Below are positions 45,591 through 56,596 of a stretch of DNA of 64,000 nucleotides, one piece after another (position 1 is the first letter of the stretch; each line of letters opens with the position of its first letter). The position numbers and the translations under genes are program-made. The notes beneath the pieces are model-generated. The model was not told the DNA's origin, did no database searches, and worked only from the letters and a program-made list of their open reading frames with translations. This DNA comes from Nectonema munidae. Lineage: Eukaryota > Nematomorpha > Nectonematoida > Nectonematidae. Where the stretch lies: contig JAUIRK010000917.1 in assembly GCA_030549495.1 (NCBI GenBank), forward strand, positions 1 through 64,000, in the 5' to 3' direction.

Positions 45591-46667
45591 TAAAAACCCT
45601 CTCCCCCTGTCTGAAAGGAGTCATAGGAAGGGGGCATCAAAAATTAATTCCCTCATATTGATGTTCGGCTGCCTTACGCAAGAATATCCTTCTCACTACC
45701 GAGAATGTAACTAATGCTGACTTGTTAATACGTCGTTTTGATTGTCGCTGAATATAGATGTTTCTTTTTTACATAATTTATCTAATGCACACTAATAAAA
45801 ATCTATTTCTCACAATTATATTTATGTATTGGTTCAAAGCAAAAGTTTAGCTGCAAGTTTAGGGTTAATTTTGAAAAGATATGACTGAAAAAATGTCTGT
45901 CAGTACCAATACTCTTAAATTCCACGCGAAAACACTGGCCTCACAAATCTTGGTTACAGAGCGCTACAGATTTTTGAAAAGCAGGTTAGATAAACTTGTT
46001 AGTCCATGTGTTAAGTAAATCAATATTTAACCCTTTGTGCATCATCTAAATCAAAAAATTCTTTTGATGTTCTAAACCGATTTATCGAATTCAAATCTTA
46101 TAATACGAATCAAGCATCGTCAATAATATAATTAACAAAAAAAACTTTATTTGGCTCCATCCTTTTAAGTTACCAACAGAAACAAACGTCAGAAAATTAA
46201 AAAAATGTCAAAATTGATAAAAAATTTCATGATCATTCTATACATTTGGAACGCTTTTTTATCTAATAAGGAAAAAAAACTTGATCAAATTTTTCATTCA
46301 TAAAAATCAGCGTGACAGCTGAATTTATCTTATTCTAAAAACTTTAGCTTCATCTTTTCTCACCTTTATGTAGGTTTCGTATGTTTTTTCAGTAGGTTTA
46401 ACTTAACAAATGATCAAGTCATGTATAGAAATAAATAGAGAAAGCTTGTCAAAAACATCGACCCTATATAAATAGAGAAACCATAGCTTATTCTAAAGGT
46501 ATTTGATTTTATATTCAAATTAAAATAGAATAATCAATATATTTATAATGCCTTCGAAACAAGAACATTTAAAACTTTCAAACTTCGTACTAGTAAAAAG
46601 TAAAGGATTTTTGGTGGAAAAAATTTTAATACTCTTTTCAAAAATTAAAAAAGGAAGTAACGCATTA
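45591..46667. other. Spacer, no gene seen
   Basis: AT-rich. No coding pattern or paired repeat ends were recognised. Confidence 0.4.
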
Positions 46668-48334
46668 CACTGAACAACAAATTTCAAAAAAAAATTTAAC
46701 TGGAGATGTGTAAAGTGATTAAGACTAATTTGGGTACGCTGATTTCAAAAATCATAACCGTTTTGCTGTATCACGTCAGGATTTTCAGGAACAGAAATAT
46801 TCCCATTGCCTAGAAGTCAGGATTTCAATGAAATTTACATATGTCTTTAACATGTCTATTTCGTAAAATCGTACAATGACGAGAACCCCGTTCCAACATC
46901 TCCAGCTGATCAGAACATAGCTGTAAGCAGTGGTGAAGAGGATGGTGATGATGAACCTTTTGAACCCGACACTCAAGAAGAGATCTCTCGCTGTCAAAGG
47001 CGAAGGCAGAGCTGCTTGGATCAAGGCTGCAGCAGTGGAATCTACTGGAACCTAACACCAAGATATCCTTGTTCAGAGCACGTCACAGAGATATGGCTGA
47101 GTTCCTTGAGATGGAAGACACGATGACATTCTGCAGTGACATCAACGGTCTGTTGAAAGAACTTGGGTGTGATCACGATCCTGCAGACTGGCGCCTCTTC
47201 ATCGACTCGGGGAAGAACAGCTTGAAGGCTGTTTTGCTCCACAATGGCAACGAGAAACCATCAGTCCCACTGGCTCACGCGTTGGGCATGACAGAGACCT
47301 ATGAGACTATGCGGCAGCTGCTTGATTCCATCAAGTACAATGACTTCAACTGGCACATCTGCGGAGACTTGAAAGTGGTGGCGCTGTTGTTAGGGCTGCA
47401 GTCAGGCTACACGAAATACATGTGCTTCCTTTGTCTCTGGGATAGCAGAGACGACAAGAATCACTGGACGAAGAAAGATTGGGAAGAGCGAAAGGAGCAT
47501 GTACCTGGTCGACACAACGTGAAGCATGTCGCCCTTGTCGACCCAACCAAGGTTTTCCTTCCACCACTCCACATAAAGCTCGGCTTGATGAAAAGTTTTG
47601 TACGGGCCATGGATCTGAATGGGCGTGGTTTTTATACCTCAAGGAAAAGTTTGGCAACACCTTGTCGAAGGCCAAGATCAAGGCTGGTGTCTTTGTTGGA
47701 TCGCAAATCCGACAGATTATGAAGGACGAAACTTTTCCGATAACTCTAAACCCCAAAGAGCAGCGTGGAGGAGCTTCAAAGCTGTGACGGACAACTTCTT
47801 GGGGAACGAGCGCGCGGACAACTATGAAGAAATAGTGCAGCAGCTGCTGGAGTCCTTCAGGAAACTTGGCTCCAGGATGTCCCTGAAAATCTATTTCCTA
47901 CACCAGCACCTGAACTTCTTCCCTGACAACTTGGGAGCAGTCTCGGACGAGCATGGCGAGCGATTCCACCAAGAGATTTCACTCATGGAGACGCGTTACC
48001 AAGGGCGGCACAACCCGAACATGATGGGCGATTTCTGCTGGTTCCTGCATCGTGAAACTGACACAGAGCAGCACAAACGCAAAGCCAAATGCCTAAAGCA
48101 TTTTTAAATACATTCTAGTGGAGTTTTTCTGTAATTTCTATAATTTTGAAGCATTCATGATGAAATAAATGAATAAATGAATTTTTGTAAATTTCATTGA
48201 AATCCTGACTTCTAGGCAATGACTGAAAATCCTTACGTGATACAGCAAAACGGTTATGATTTTTGAAATCAGCGTACCCAAATTAGTCTAAATCACTTTA
48301 CACATCTCCAGTAAAAATTTTTTGTTGTTCAGTG
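46668..48334 (+). mobile_element. CACTG-ended DNA transposon with 150-170 bp inverted ends (EnSpm/CACTA-like?)
   Basis: Inverted ends start CACTGAACAACAAA (left 46668-46839, right 48186-48334). They are nearly identical over most of their length except for about 16 bp extra in the left arm near 46788. TTA lies immediately outside each end, consistent with a 3-bp target duplication. CACTG ends with 3-bp duplications are the habit of the EnSpm/CACTA group, but that placement is inference. The arms are AT-rich like the genome; the coding region between them is markedly GC-rich. Confidence 0.85.
46973..48107 (+). pseudogene. GC-rich transposon-borne gene of an uncharacterised conserved family
   Basis: The frame is open from about 46973 (RDLSLSKAKAELLGSRLQQW). 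It runs through RLFIDSGKNSLKAVLLHNGN (about 47200), HICGDLKVVALLLGLQSGYT (about 47355), CFLCLWDSRDDKNHW (about 47425), FLPPLHIKLGLMKSFVRAMD (about 47560), KIKAGVFVGSQIRQIM (about 47675), NFLGNERADNY (about 47800) and GERFHQEISLMETRYQGR (about 47960) to a stop at 48107. I know this pattern from many uncharacterised arthropod and cnidarian proteins. Its conserved D, D and E residues make a DDE-type transposase plausible but unproven. Two frameshifts (about 47625 in a T run, and about 47765) break an otherwise well-kept frame. The translation start is unclear. Confidence 0.8.
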
Positions 48335-48412
48335 TTATTAACGTGATCCCGTTCTTAATTATTTTATCCCTGATTTTAAAACTTTAATATGAATAATCTA
48401 ATTATTATTAAT

Positions 48413-49087
48413 TAGTAATGTACCGATCCCATGATTCTAATCGATTCCGATGCTCAATTTTATCATGTTTACACTTGTAACAAACTTATTTTATTCAACA
48501 GTATTGTGTTGTTAGGTTCGCAACAGACGACGTAGCCATCACTTTATTCACACACTAAAGTTACAATATTAATTGTTTGAACAGTAACAGATTCAGCCGG
48601 GTGTTTTTGCTCTTTTCGAGGGCTTTTACGATATGTATACAATTATCCCAGGGACTCACATCCTTAAAATTATTGTGGCGGGCTTTTTTTAATATTTAAA
48701 ATTTATTTAAAAAAAATATATGTCTAAAACTCAAGCGTAGAACAAGTAAAGTAATACGGAAAGTCTACTCACAAGCCAAACAAGTATTTTTAATGATTTA
48801 AAATTGAAAAAGCCCCCTCTCCCTCACCCCCTGTGTGCGCTACTGGATTATCCATACAATATGTTTATTTTCTCCAGTACATTTCATGATATAAATGCGC
48901 TTTTGAAAGCGAGTGATGAAATGGCTAACAAACATACTAATCTTCATATATAGTGAACATAAAAATGTTGACATAATTATGTTTATTATATCGAAAGTAA
49001 GCTCGACTCAAAAGATATGTAAGTTGTGTAAAAAATAATTCGAAGCTGATTTTGCAATGCAATAGCAATTCATCGATGCATCACTAC
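48413..49087. mobile_element. Possible hAT MITE just upstream of PGAP3
   Basis: TAGTAATGTACCGATC at 48413 is roughly mirrored by ATCGATGCATCACTA ending 49086 (TAGTGATGCATCGAT inverted). Such TAGxGATGxACCGAT ends occur in hAT elements. An 8-bp duplication could not be settled. A run of C-rich sequence lies near 48810-48835. No gene was seen. Confidence 0.5.
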
Positions 49088-49150
49088 TAATAATGCTACT
49101 TTGAGGGACTGCTAATTAATTGGATAACCTGTTTTAGGTATCAATGATTG

Positions 49151-51508
49151 ATGTTGAGGATGTTGAGGACTTGTATCCTTTTGAATCTCTGTATTTCGAT
49201 TCTCTGCTCTCTCGGCGACAGACTATTAGTATTTAGAAACTGCGTTGATCACTGTTATCGCGCTAATTGTTCTTCTGATGCAAGTAACTTATGTCATGCT
49301 TTTTTCATTTTCACATTCATGCACACTGACTCTTTGAATAGAATTAAACCTATTTTTTAAAAGGCGACCATTTTATTTATATCTCACCCTTTGGAACTGT
49401 AGTGATGAATGCAAATATACGTGTTCTCATAAAGTGACGCACCTCGTTCTCAGCCGAAACCAGAAAGTTCCACAATTTTTTGGCAAAGTTATTTTTTTCT
49501 ACACCAACTCAAATACAGATTTTACATGATATTTTTTAGTGGCCATTTATACGAATGTTTGGTATCCAAGAGCCTGCATCATTTTTTTTCTCTCTTCTAA
49601 ATTTATTATCAAATGTTTTTGCACTCAACAAGATGCGAAATGAGCTTGAGAGCTCGCAGCCATACTTTTATACTTGGTTCTTTTATGGCTTAGTAAGATT
49701 TTATCGCTCTATTCTTATCTTCAATGAAATTCGTTGTTTCCTTCTAGTTATCTATTATTACATGGTTTTGTTCCATCTTATATCACGCTAGAGAAACTTA
49801 CTATACGGAGGTAAGAAATGAGTTATAATATATTTATATATCTTCTCTCATTCCAAATCTTTTGGCTTGCAGTGAAATATTTTTTATAAGGATATTTTCT
49901 ATTTATTTACTTCGAGGAGGTCATATAAGTCAAAAAATTTTATTCCAAAAATTTGTTGATACTTTTGCCCCTTAAAATTAAATTTTCGATTATTTATATG
50001 TAGCAAAATAGGCATCAAATAAGTGCAATTATAATTCCTATATATACAATGATGCAGCATCCCTTTTACTCTTCCACCATATTACTTAGCGTGGAGGGGC
50101 GACCACCCTATCTAATAACTCGAGCCTGGCCCAAATTTTAGCTCTTAATAGTTTTTTTTCATTTCGTTCTTCACCTTCGTATCATTAAAGCCTTTAGCAT
50201 AGCACTGATTTCATGTTTGAAAGCTTTTATATAATTTATTCTAAAAATGAATACATTAATCGATCATTTTTGACAGATTTATTAAATTTCTTGAAAAATA
50301 TCCCCTATATTCTCACTATGTATTTTTGAAAACTATAATATTTAAATCTTCAACAAGTGTCGTATTATGTATTAATTTTTTTGCAAATAAAAAATGTTCA
50401 TATAAAGCGTAATTGATAGTTATGAATAGTTCTTTTTTTAACTTTAAAATTAATTCAATTTTACTTACTTTATGTGAGTTTTAAATGCAATGGAATGAAA
50501 ATATAGTTTTTAATTTCAATGAAAATTTGGAAGCTCAATATTTACATGGATAATTATAATGTTCGGAGTTTCTGGCCATCGATTATACCAGCATAAATGC
50601 CAAATATGAAAGAAAAATCATGCTTATCATCCAATGTTGTACGTTTTTCATCATTAATATCAATCTTCTCTATGAATTGATCATTTGATCATTAATATCA
50701 ATTGTAAGTTTATGAATTGCTGATTTTTCTGTATATTTGCCTTGAAGACTTTTTGTAGTTGGGTAAAAATGTGAAAATACTTATTGTTTGAAACATAATG
50801 CAACGATGATAACCCATTTTATGTTGATTTCTTTATTTTTTGTGAAATACTTCTATATTTATTTTTAAGCGCTTCGATTACTTTTCGGTGTATTTGCTGA
50901 ATTCTTACTTTTTATATGCATTGATAATAAGGTAAAGAATGTCAAGATTTAACTTTTTGTAAAATGGTGTATAAATTCTTCTTTCGTTTAGAATTTGTAG
51001 CAACACTCTTCAATTCAAGGCGGTTATCGGCTGTTTGATTGGAAGCCAAGCAGCTGCTCACATTTACAAAATGGCCTTTTTAAAATTTGATTACGCCTTG
51101 AATATGCGAATGAATTTATTTCTCGGTAGAGTGATAGTTATCGACAAAGCAATGTCACTATATTCTCTTTTTATTAGGTCTAGTTGAAATATTATCATGG
51201 TCTATTTGGTGCATCTACCACTTGAAGAAGAGGAAACATTTGTGGAAATGCCTAGCATCTGTTTGGTTTGCGAATTTAATTCTCTTCTTTGAACTGTTCG
51301 ATTTTCCTCCTTTGTGGGGTTTGTTTGATGCTCATTCGTTCTGGCATTTGTTTTCTTGTATTTTACCCATTTTTTGGTTCAGGTTTTTTCTCCTCTATCT
51401 TATTTTTACCAATTTTATTTAAACTTTTTTAGTTTTGTTATTGATGATTGTCGATTTCTTGTCTATCACAAATCAAAAGAAAAATTATATCGAAAGAAAG
51501 AAATTTAA
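49151..51508 (+). CDS. PGAP3: Post-GPI attachment to proteins factor 3 (Per1 family), 8 exons
   Basis: PGAP3 is a Golgi multi-pass membrane protein that removes an unsaturated fatty acid from GPI anchors during lipid remodelling. Inferred exons: 49151-49283, 49364-49487, 49540-49692, 49748-49810, 50870-50931, 50992-51125, 51178-51382, 51433-51508. Exon 1 has a signal peptide (LRTCILLNLCISILCSLGD) and VFRNCVDHCYRANCSS. Exon 2 has the LWNCSDECKYTCSHK Cys cluster and QKVPQFFGK. Exon 3 has WPFIRMFGIQEPASFFFSLL, exon 4 LSIITWFCSILYHARETYYT (conserved His), exon 5 RFDYFSVYLLNSYFLYALII, and exon 7 FELFDFPPLWGLFDAHSFWH with the conserved D and H. It ends IDDCRFLVYHKSKEK. All junctions keep frame except exon 1/2, where the canonical sites are one base out of phase. 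The total, about 316 residues, matches the usual 320. Confidence 0.93.
49811..50869. other. PGAP3 intron 4
   Basis: The only long intron of PGAP3, 1059 bp and AT-rich. Near 50650-50715 a segment of about 45 bp (TCATTAATATCAAT ... TATGAATTG) is tandemly duplicated. No transposon ends were recognised. Confidence 0.6.
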
Positions 51509-51585
51509 ACTTTTTACTTGGACTTATTTATTTTACTCTCATTATTTGTTTTTAAGCTTGTTTTTATATTTTAAAATATTTTATG

Positions 51586-51603
51586 AATAAAATGAAGTTT
51601 ATT
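51586..51603. promoter_or_regulatory. Poly(A) signals of PGAP3 (+) and the facing gene (-)
   Basis: AATAAA on the plus strand at 51586-51591, 78 bp after the PGAP3 stop. TTTATT at 51598-51603 is AATAAA on the minus strand, 3 bp beyond the stop (51606-51608) of the minus-strand frame. Confidence 0.65.
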
Positions 51604-51605
51604 TA

Positions 51606-51910
51606 CTACACAATTTTGCAAATGTTTTCTTTTATTTTTTCGCGCTTTCTCTGTGACTTGGATTTTTGGGGGATTCTTTTTTCTAAAAATTGAGGGTTGC
51701 CATCGCATCGTTCACTCTTTCGCCCTTCGCCCTCTTGATTTTCTCTTTGGATGTACGTTTTGAAGTTTAATTTAATCAGCGTTTTACTATCTCCATTTCT
51801 GTCCATTGCTATCTCCAGCTCTTGATTCAATTCATTCTCCACGATCTTTGCATTCAAATAGTTTACTTCAATCACCCTGCTTTTTTCCACTTCACAACTT
51901 GCTTCTCCAA
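51606..51910 (-). CDS. Last exon of an unidentified host gene
   Basis: A minus-strand frame of about 100 codons follows a plausible acceptor (TTTTAAG, at 51911-51917). It runs GEASCEVEKSRVIEVNYLNA, then LNQELEIAMDRNGDSK, to a highly basic C-terminus (KSKSQRKREKIKENICKIV). A poly(A) signal comes 3 bp after the stop. Normal amino-acid mix, strong charge and this layout suggest a real terminal exon, possibly of a nuclear or RNA-binding protein, but I do not recognise the family. Upstream exons on the minus strand (52 kb on) were not identified. Confidence 0.5.
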
Positions 51911-52367
51911 CTTAAAATTTAAAATGTATATTTAAAGTTTTTAAAAGAAGTGAATCGTGAAGGATGCAAGAATGCGTGCGCTTAATGCTCGTCCTAATAC
52001 CTTTTCAGTCTGTTTAATAAGAATGAATTGTCAGCTGCGAGCCAAATAAACAAACCGTTAATTTTACTTTGTGTGCAAATTGCACCGACAAATATTTTAC
52101 TAAACTTTTGAAACTATTTTTCAAGTTTATAGTGCGCACTTTGTTTGAAATATATTTATTATATACTTTTCTTGGTTTAAATTTTGCAATGTATTCACTT
52201 TTGGTATTGATTCAATTCAAACCAAATTTGCTTATTCTTATATCTATATCGCAAAGTATATATTTGCGTGGCGAGAAATTGCTCTCAGAGACTGCGATCA
52301 ATTTTTTAAAATCATATTTTAAAATATTTTTGGATATCTCTTAAAAACTATTTTTTCTAATGCAATG
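51911..52367. other. Spacer, upstream exons not identified
   Basis: An open frame at 52069-52344 (+) is rich in Phe, Leu and Ile and is probably chance in AT-rich DNA. Confidence 0.35.
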
Positions 52368-52512
52368 AAACCTCTCTGCATTGAACACTCGTAAGACTGA
52401 ATAAAAGCCTTCTTTATGTAGAGTTGATCGCTATAAAGACGTTACTTAGGTTTACGAGAATAAATGGGGACTTTGAAAAGGTGTTCACTTATCGAGGCTT
52501 TTCTGTATATTC
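52368..52512. mobile_element. Tigger-like MITE remnant
   Basis: The left end CAATGAAACCTCTCTGCATT with TTGAACAC is mirrored by GTGTTCACTTATCGAGG then CTTTTCTGTA. Only about 145 bp lie between. AAACCTCT/GTTCACT ends of this sort occur in Tigger MITEs. A TA follows the right end but the left flank is unclear. A related piece of about 75 bp is at 55335-55410. Confidence 0.55.
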
Positions 52513-52701
52513 CTTTATCAGAATATTTTTTAACTTCTAAATATTTTTACTTTATACTCAAATTTGTTTTTTGTTTGAAAAGCAATTAAAAAATCGTTTT
52601 TTAACCTGTCCATAAAAATTATTCTGACGCTTTGTTGACATTTGGTTTGCTAACCGCTGTATTAAAAAAGACGACCTGTTGCTAAAAGAGTCCGTTCTTA
52701 A

Positions 52702-53131
52702 ATGTTTCAATCCTTCCAATTGGTATTTTCTTTACCCCTTGTAAATAAAAGAGTACACATGAATAAAAATTTAGAAATTAGTAGCAAAAATTTAACTAAT
52801 TTTAAAATGAATATAATTCTTTCTGATCTAAGTTGTGAAAAATTCCATCAAAGTTGCTTGGAAATAATTTGGAGGAGTAATGTTAGAGAAAATTAAACTA
52901 CTTCTTTAAAATCTATAAAGGATTGGGAATTTTATAAAAGGAGTACAGAGCTAAATTTCAAGAGCAACGCAATCAATAAACAAATATTTGCAGGAAACAA
53001 CTTTTTTAGTGTCATCAGCTCCAAATTTAGTAATGACATTGTAGGTTTTTATTTATCCGCTAAGACTAATGATACCAGAAACCTCGATGTTAATTGGATT
53101 GCTTATAATTTTATATGGTCAATTTCCAAAT
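52702..53131 (+). other. Open segment of unknown protein, one in-frame stop or tiny intron
   Basis: One frame runs from 52702 to 52895, stops, then continues in the same frame to 53131. It contains NIILSDLSCEKFHQSCLEII before the stop and FAGNNFFSVISSKFSNDIVG and FYLSAKTNDTRNLDVNWIAY after. A GT...AG segment of 36 bp (52882-52917) would remove the stop and keep frame, but that is shorter than other introns here. The composition looks protein-like, but the family is not recognised. It may be a pseudogene, a transposon gene fragment or a host exon. Confidence 0.4.
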
Positions 53132-53536
53132 AATTATCAACACCTTTAATAAAAAAATATGGTACTCAAGGAGTGATTCCACTGTGATCATAATAAGTCC
53201 TTTGTTTTCTAATCGGCAACTCTAAGAATCAAAGAGTTGTCCTTCGTTTTTAATTCTCCTTTTTTTCTTTGATAAATTGTGTCAGATTTATATATTCTCA
53301 ACTCTATCAGGAAAACATTCCTAGACTTTGCCTCAGTTTGGAATTGAGGTTGTTTTCTCATGGACAATACAACTTTGTTTTAATGGCGTTTTGCAATCAA
53401 ATGAAACAACAGAGGAATAAGTGTAAAACTTACATTCACTAATTTTAGTTTGCAAATGATCAGTTGTTTTGCGAAAATTATTTATGTCATTTTTTTATAA
53501 AAAATCTTGTAACAGTGGTTTATAATGGAATTATAA

Positions 53537-53585
53537 TTTATAATGTTACAAAGATTGTTGCTCACAATCTTTGTAACATTATAAA
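53537..53585. repeat. Perfect 22-bp hairpin with 5-base loop
   Basis: TTTATAATGTTACAAAGATT (with GT) at 53537-53558 is perfectly complemented at 53564-53585 around the loop TGCTC. No transposon ends or T tract typical of a terminator surround it. Shorter than a usual pre-miRNA. Confidence 0.7.
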
Positions 53586-54785
53586 TCTCTTCCTTCATAA
53601 TGTGAATAGGAAACGGTGCATCAAGTCTTGGTATTCAATTGCCACAGTGTTAATCTTTTTATTTTGCTAAGTATCATTGAAGTAAACTTAAATGTGTTAA
53701 TATGGAAATGTAGGTTACATGTCCTATGCTATGCTCACTTATAGAGTAATGTCACATTATTTCCTTTCTATAATATTTTATCCTGAGGCTATAATGTAAA
53801 TAATAGATAATCTTATTTATCTCTTTTTATGTTCTTCTAAGCTCTTACTATTTTATCCCACATGAAAATGTTTACCTATTTATAAAATCAAGTCTATTAT
53901 TTCATCTTAAAGGTCACAGTTTTTTAAAATTCAAAACTTATATTATTTAATCCTCCAAAGAAGAAAATGACCTCATTAGAGAATTTTTATTGAACGAAAT
54001 TTCAAATAACATTTTGATTTAATATTTTTTACCAGTTTCATTACATTTAGAATTTATTCAAAGAAATTTAATTAAAAATTAAAATCTAATTTCCGTTTTT
54101 AGATATAAAAATATAAAACGAAAAATTGTTACCCTTGTCATTTGAAAGGATTTAAACGGTTGTTGTGTTTTTAGAGTAATGGGAGAAAAATTTAAAAATC
54201 AAGGTCCGCTGGTGGATCACAAATACCAACTATTGAGCTTGTTTAAATCTTGTATATAACATTTAATTTAAAGAAGTAGGAAATCGTGTTTTTTAAATAT
54301 CGGAATCCTTATTACTACCTCCGATACCTCAGTCCCGATCCTAAGTTAAGAGTGTTATAACTCTAAGTTAAGTTTTATTTGTCTTTCTTTATAAATAAAT
54401 GAATATAACATTTTCTAATGATGAGATCATGCATTTTTATAAGGGAAAATTTACTCGATTTTTTATGTACGGATATAGCAGTGTGCGGTCGCTAAAGAAA
54501 ACCCTCGCTGGCTTCACCACCCTGAATTAGAGCAAATATGCAATTTATCCCAGTATGTTTAAATTAGAAAATCGTTAATCAAAATATTAGCTAATTTTTC
54601 TGAAAGTTTAACAACGTATGTTATCTTTAAACCTTTAATTTAAAAATAAAAAGTTATTTTTTATTTTACAATTATTAAATATGTTTTTATTATATTTTAA
54701 ATTCAATTAGTTAAGTATCTAATAACGTTTATTATTATGTAGCCAGGATATAATAAGTTTTATGTAAACAAACATTTTTATTGTT
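53586..54785. other. AT-rich spacer
   Basis: No gene was recognised here. Confidence 0.4.
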
Positions 54786-54789
54786 CTTT

Positions 54790-55235
54790 TTCTTCCTCTT
54801 CTTTTTAAAAAGGGTAACCTATCAAAATTTGCATCAGAAAGGGATGCTCTTTTATAACCGAGCATATCTTTCCCTATTGTAAATAAACGTTCAACTGCAT
54901 CACTGAAAGAAATGTGTTAATTTTGATGAACAAATTTTACAAAAATTTTTCACCATGGACTTCTTGCCTACTTATTTAATTGTTACCAGAAGAGAAATTA
55001 TTCTCTTCTCCATTGTTGCTCTCTCACTTCGTAGGAGCGCTGCTTCGTAGCTTCAATAAAAGTTTCCCAGATTGATCTTTGTGATTAACTAGCGGATTGA
55101 GAGTATTATAACGAAAGTTAATTGTTTCGTTAACGATTTATGAGATTAAGTTAAAAGTCAAATAGTTAAAAAATATTTTAACTTTCGTTAATTAACTGAT
55201 TAACCCTTTTATCCATAGCTCTGTATGTGTGCCTT
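54790..55235 (-). mobile_element. hAT fragment with dimerisation domain
   Basis: On the minus strand, about 54915-54800 reads ISFSDAVERLFTIGKDMLGY followed by KRASLSDANFDRLPFLK, the hAT C-terminal dimerisation motif (xAPVERxFSxxGxxxxxKRxxLSDxxFExLxFLK). Upstream, near 55235, CAGAGCTATGGATAAAAGGG (inverse of the plus strand) looks like the matching hAT 5' terminus, followed by GTTAATTAAC repeats. The catalytic part between is missing. Confidence 0.75.
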
Positions 55236-55334
55236 ATTTTAATCAACTATACCAATTGATAGATAATAATCTTTTGAATTTTCTTTTTCAAAGTCTCACG
55301 AATCAACCCATTCGTAGATTCTGATTAAGATATG

Positions 55335-55410
55335 AATAAATGTCTATGAAACTCTCTATGTTGAACATGTTAGCGACTCAATAAGTGTGTTCGTCGTATA
55401 GAGGTCTTCA
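55335..55410. mobile_element. Tigger-like MITE remnant, about 75 bp
   Basis: CTATGAAACTCTCTATGTTG is mirrored by GTCGTATAGAGGTCTTCATT. Same end type as at 52368-52512. Confidence 0.45.
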
Positions 55411-56384
55411 TTTATATTAGGTTACAAGAATAGATTGAAATTTGAAAAGTATTGAATCATGAGAAGTGTTGTGTAGCGTAAGTTTTACCGTATTAAAGAT
55501 TTTTATGAGTATTAACTCTGAAATGACAATTATTTAAAAATAAGTAAACCTGGAAAAATTTTCGTTATTGTCTTTATATCATCTTTGAAAAGATTTGTGT
55601 ATTGTTTTGAGATCCATTGTCCATAATCTATTCTTTTGCTTTCTAAGAACATAATTTAAGTTTTATACAAATTATCATTGCGAATTATAACCCTGTTTGA
55701 AAATATAAATGAAAGAAATCAGAAAATTTTAGTTTCTTTTAACTAAAGTCAATTTTCCATACGCTTAAAAATGTTTATAGACTTCATTAATTTTAAATTT
55801 TAAACTCCTTTTCAATTTTTCTTGCTGATATCTCATTTAAGGAAAAAGTTTCTTCTATTATTTTTCAGATAAAGAGAGCACTATAGAATGACTGGATGTA
55901 CTCCTCCTGATGTTTCATTTATTAGACCATCCGTCTGCAATTGCATTTCTATTACATTACATGGCTATCTTTTGTCAAAACCTTTTAAAATTTGAATAAA
56001 TCTATCAAATAAATTCTATATATAAAAAGTGGCCTTTCCTGTAAGAAGTTAACAAAACATTATATATTTTTATTTGTTACTCGTAAATTCTTCCTCAAAA
56101 TTTCATTCCCACGAAACTTCCACCCTATTAATTTTTCATTTCATGTAACTTCCACCCTACAAATTTTTCACCCCACCAAATAAGCAAATGAAACTTTAAC
56201 TACATAAGTTAATTGATTGTTATCTCAAAATAATCAACTGGTTATCCAGAATGAAAATGATACAAATTAAAATTTGTTTTGGCTAGGTAGAGGAATAAGA
56301 GCGAAAAAATGAAGATGCAAATATTATTATTTGGAATAATTAAAAATTCAATACTAAAAAAAATACATAATAAAATAATTGTTT

Positions 56385-56596
56385 GATTTCGTATTTTTTC
56401 TTTTTTTTGCGGGGTTTCCACACTGAATATGAGCAATATTTGCGTGTGCCATTGCTTCCTCCTTTGCCAAACCTTCACATAATTTCCATAGATTAGGGTG
56501 TACTGAAGTAACAGGAAAGAATTGCATTGTGGTACTCACCCAAAAACAGTATTTTGGACCTTGGGATATTTGCTTCAAGTTGACAAGAGTTGACAT
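56385..56596 (-). pseudogene. MULE transposase C-terminal fragment
   Basis: The minus-strand frame has FPVTSVHPNLWKLCEGLAKE followed by EAMAHANIAHIQCGNPAKKR, matching the SHPxLWxLxxALxxEExxxxxxxxxxxxG block near the end of animal MULE (Mutator-like) transposases. It is an isolated fragment; the DDE core is absent. Its start meets GC-rich GTTGACA repeats at 56575-56625. Confidence 0.65.

Noticed and set aside
46027-46045. Possible piggyBac end TTAACCCTTTGTGCATC
   Set aside because: No inverted partner or second TTAA was found within reach.
47346-47756. 136-codon minus-strand frame
   Set aside because: It is antisense to the conserved GC-rich transposon gene; open only because of GC-rich codon use on the other strand.
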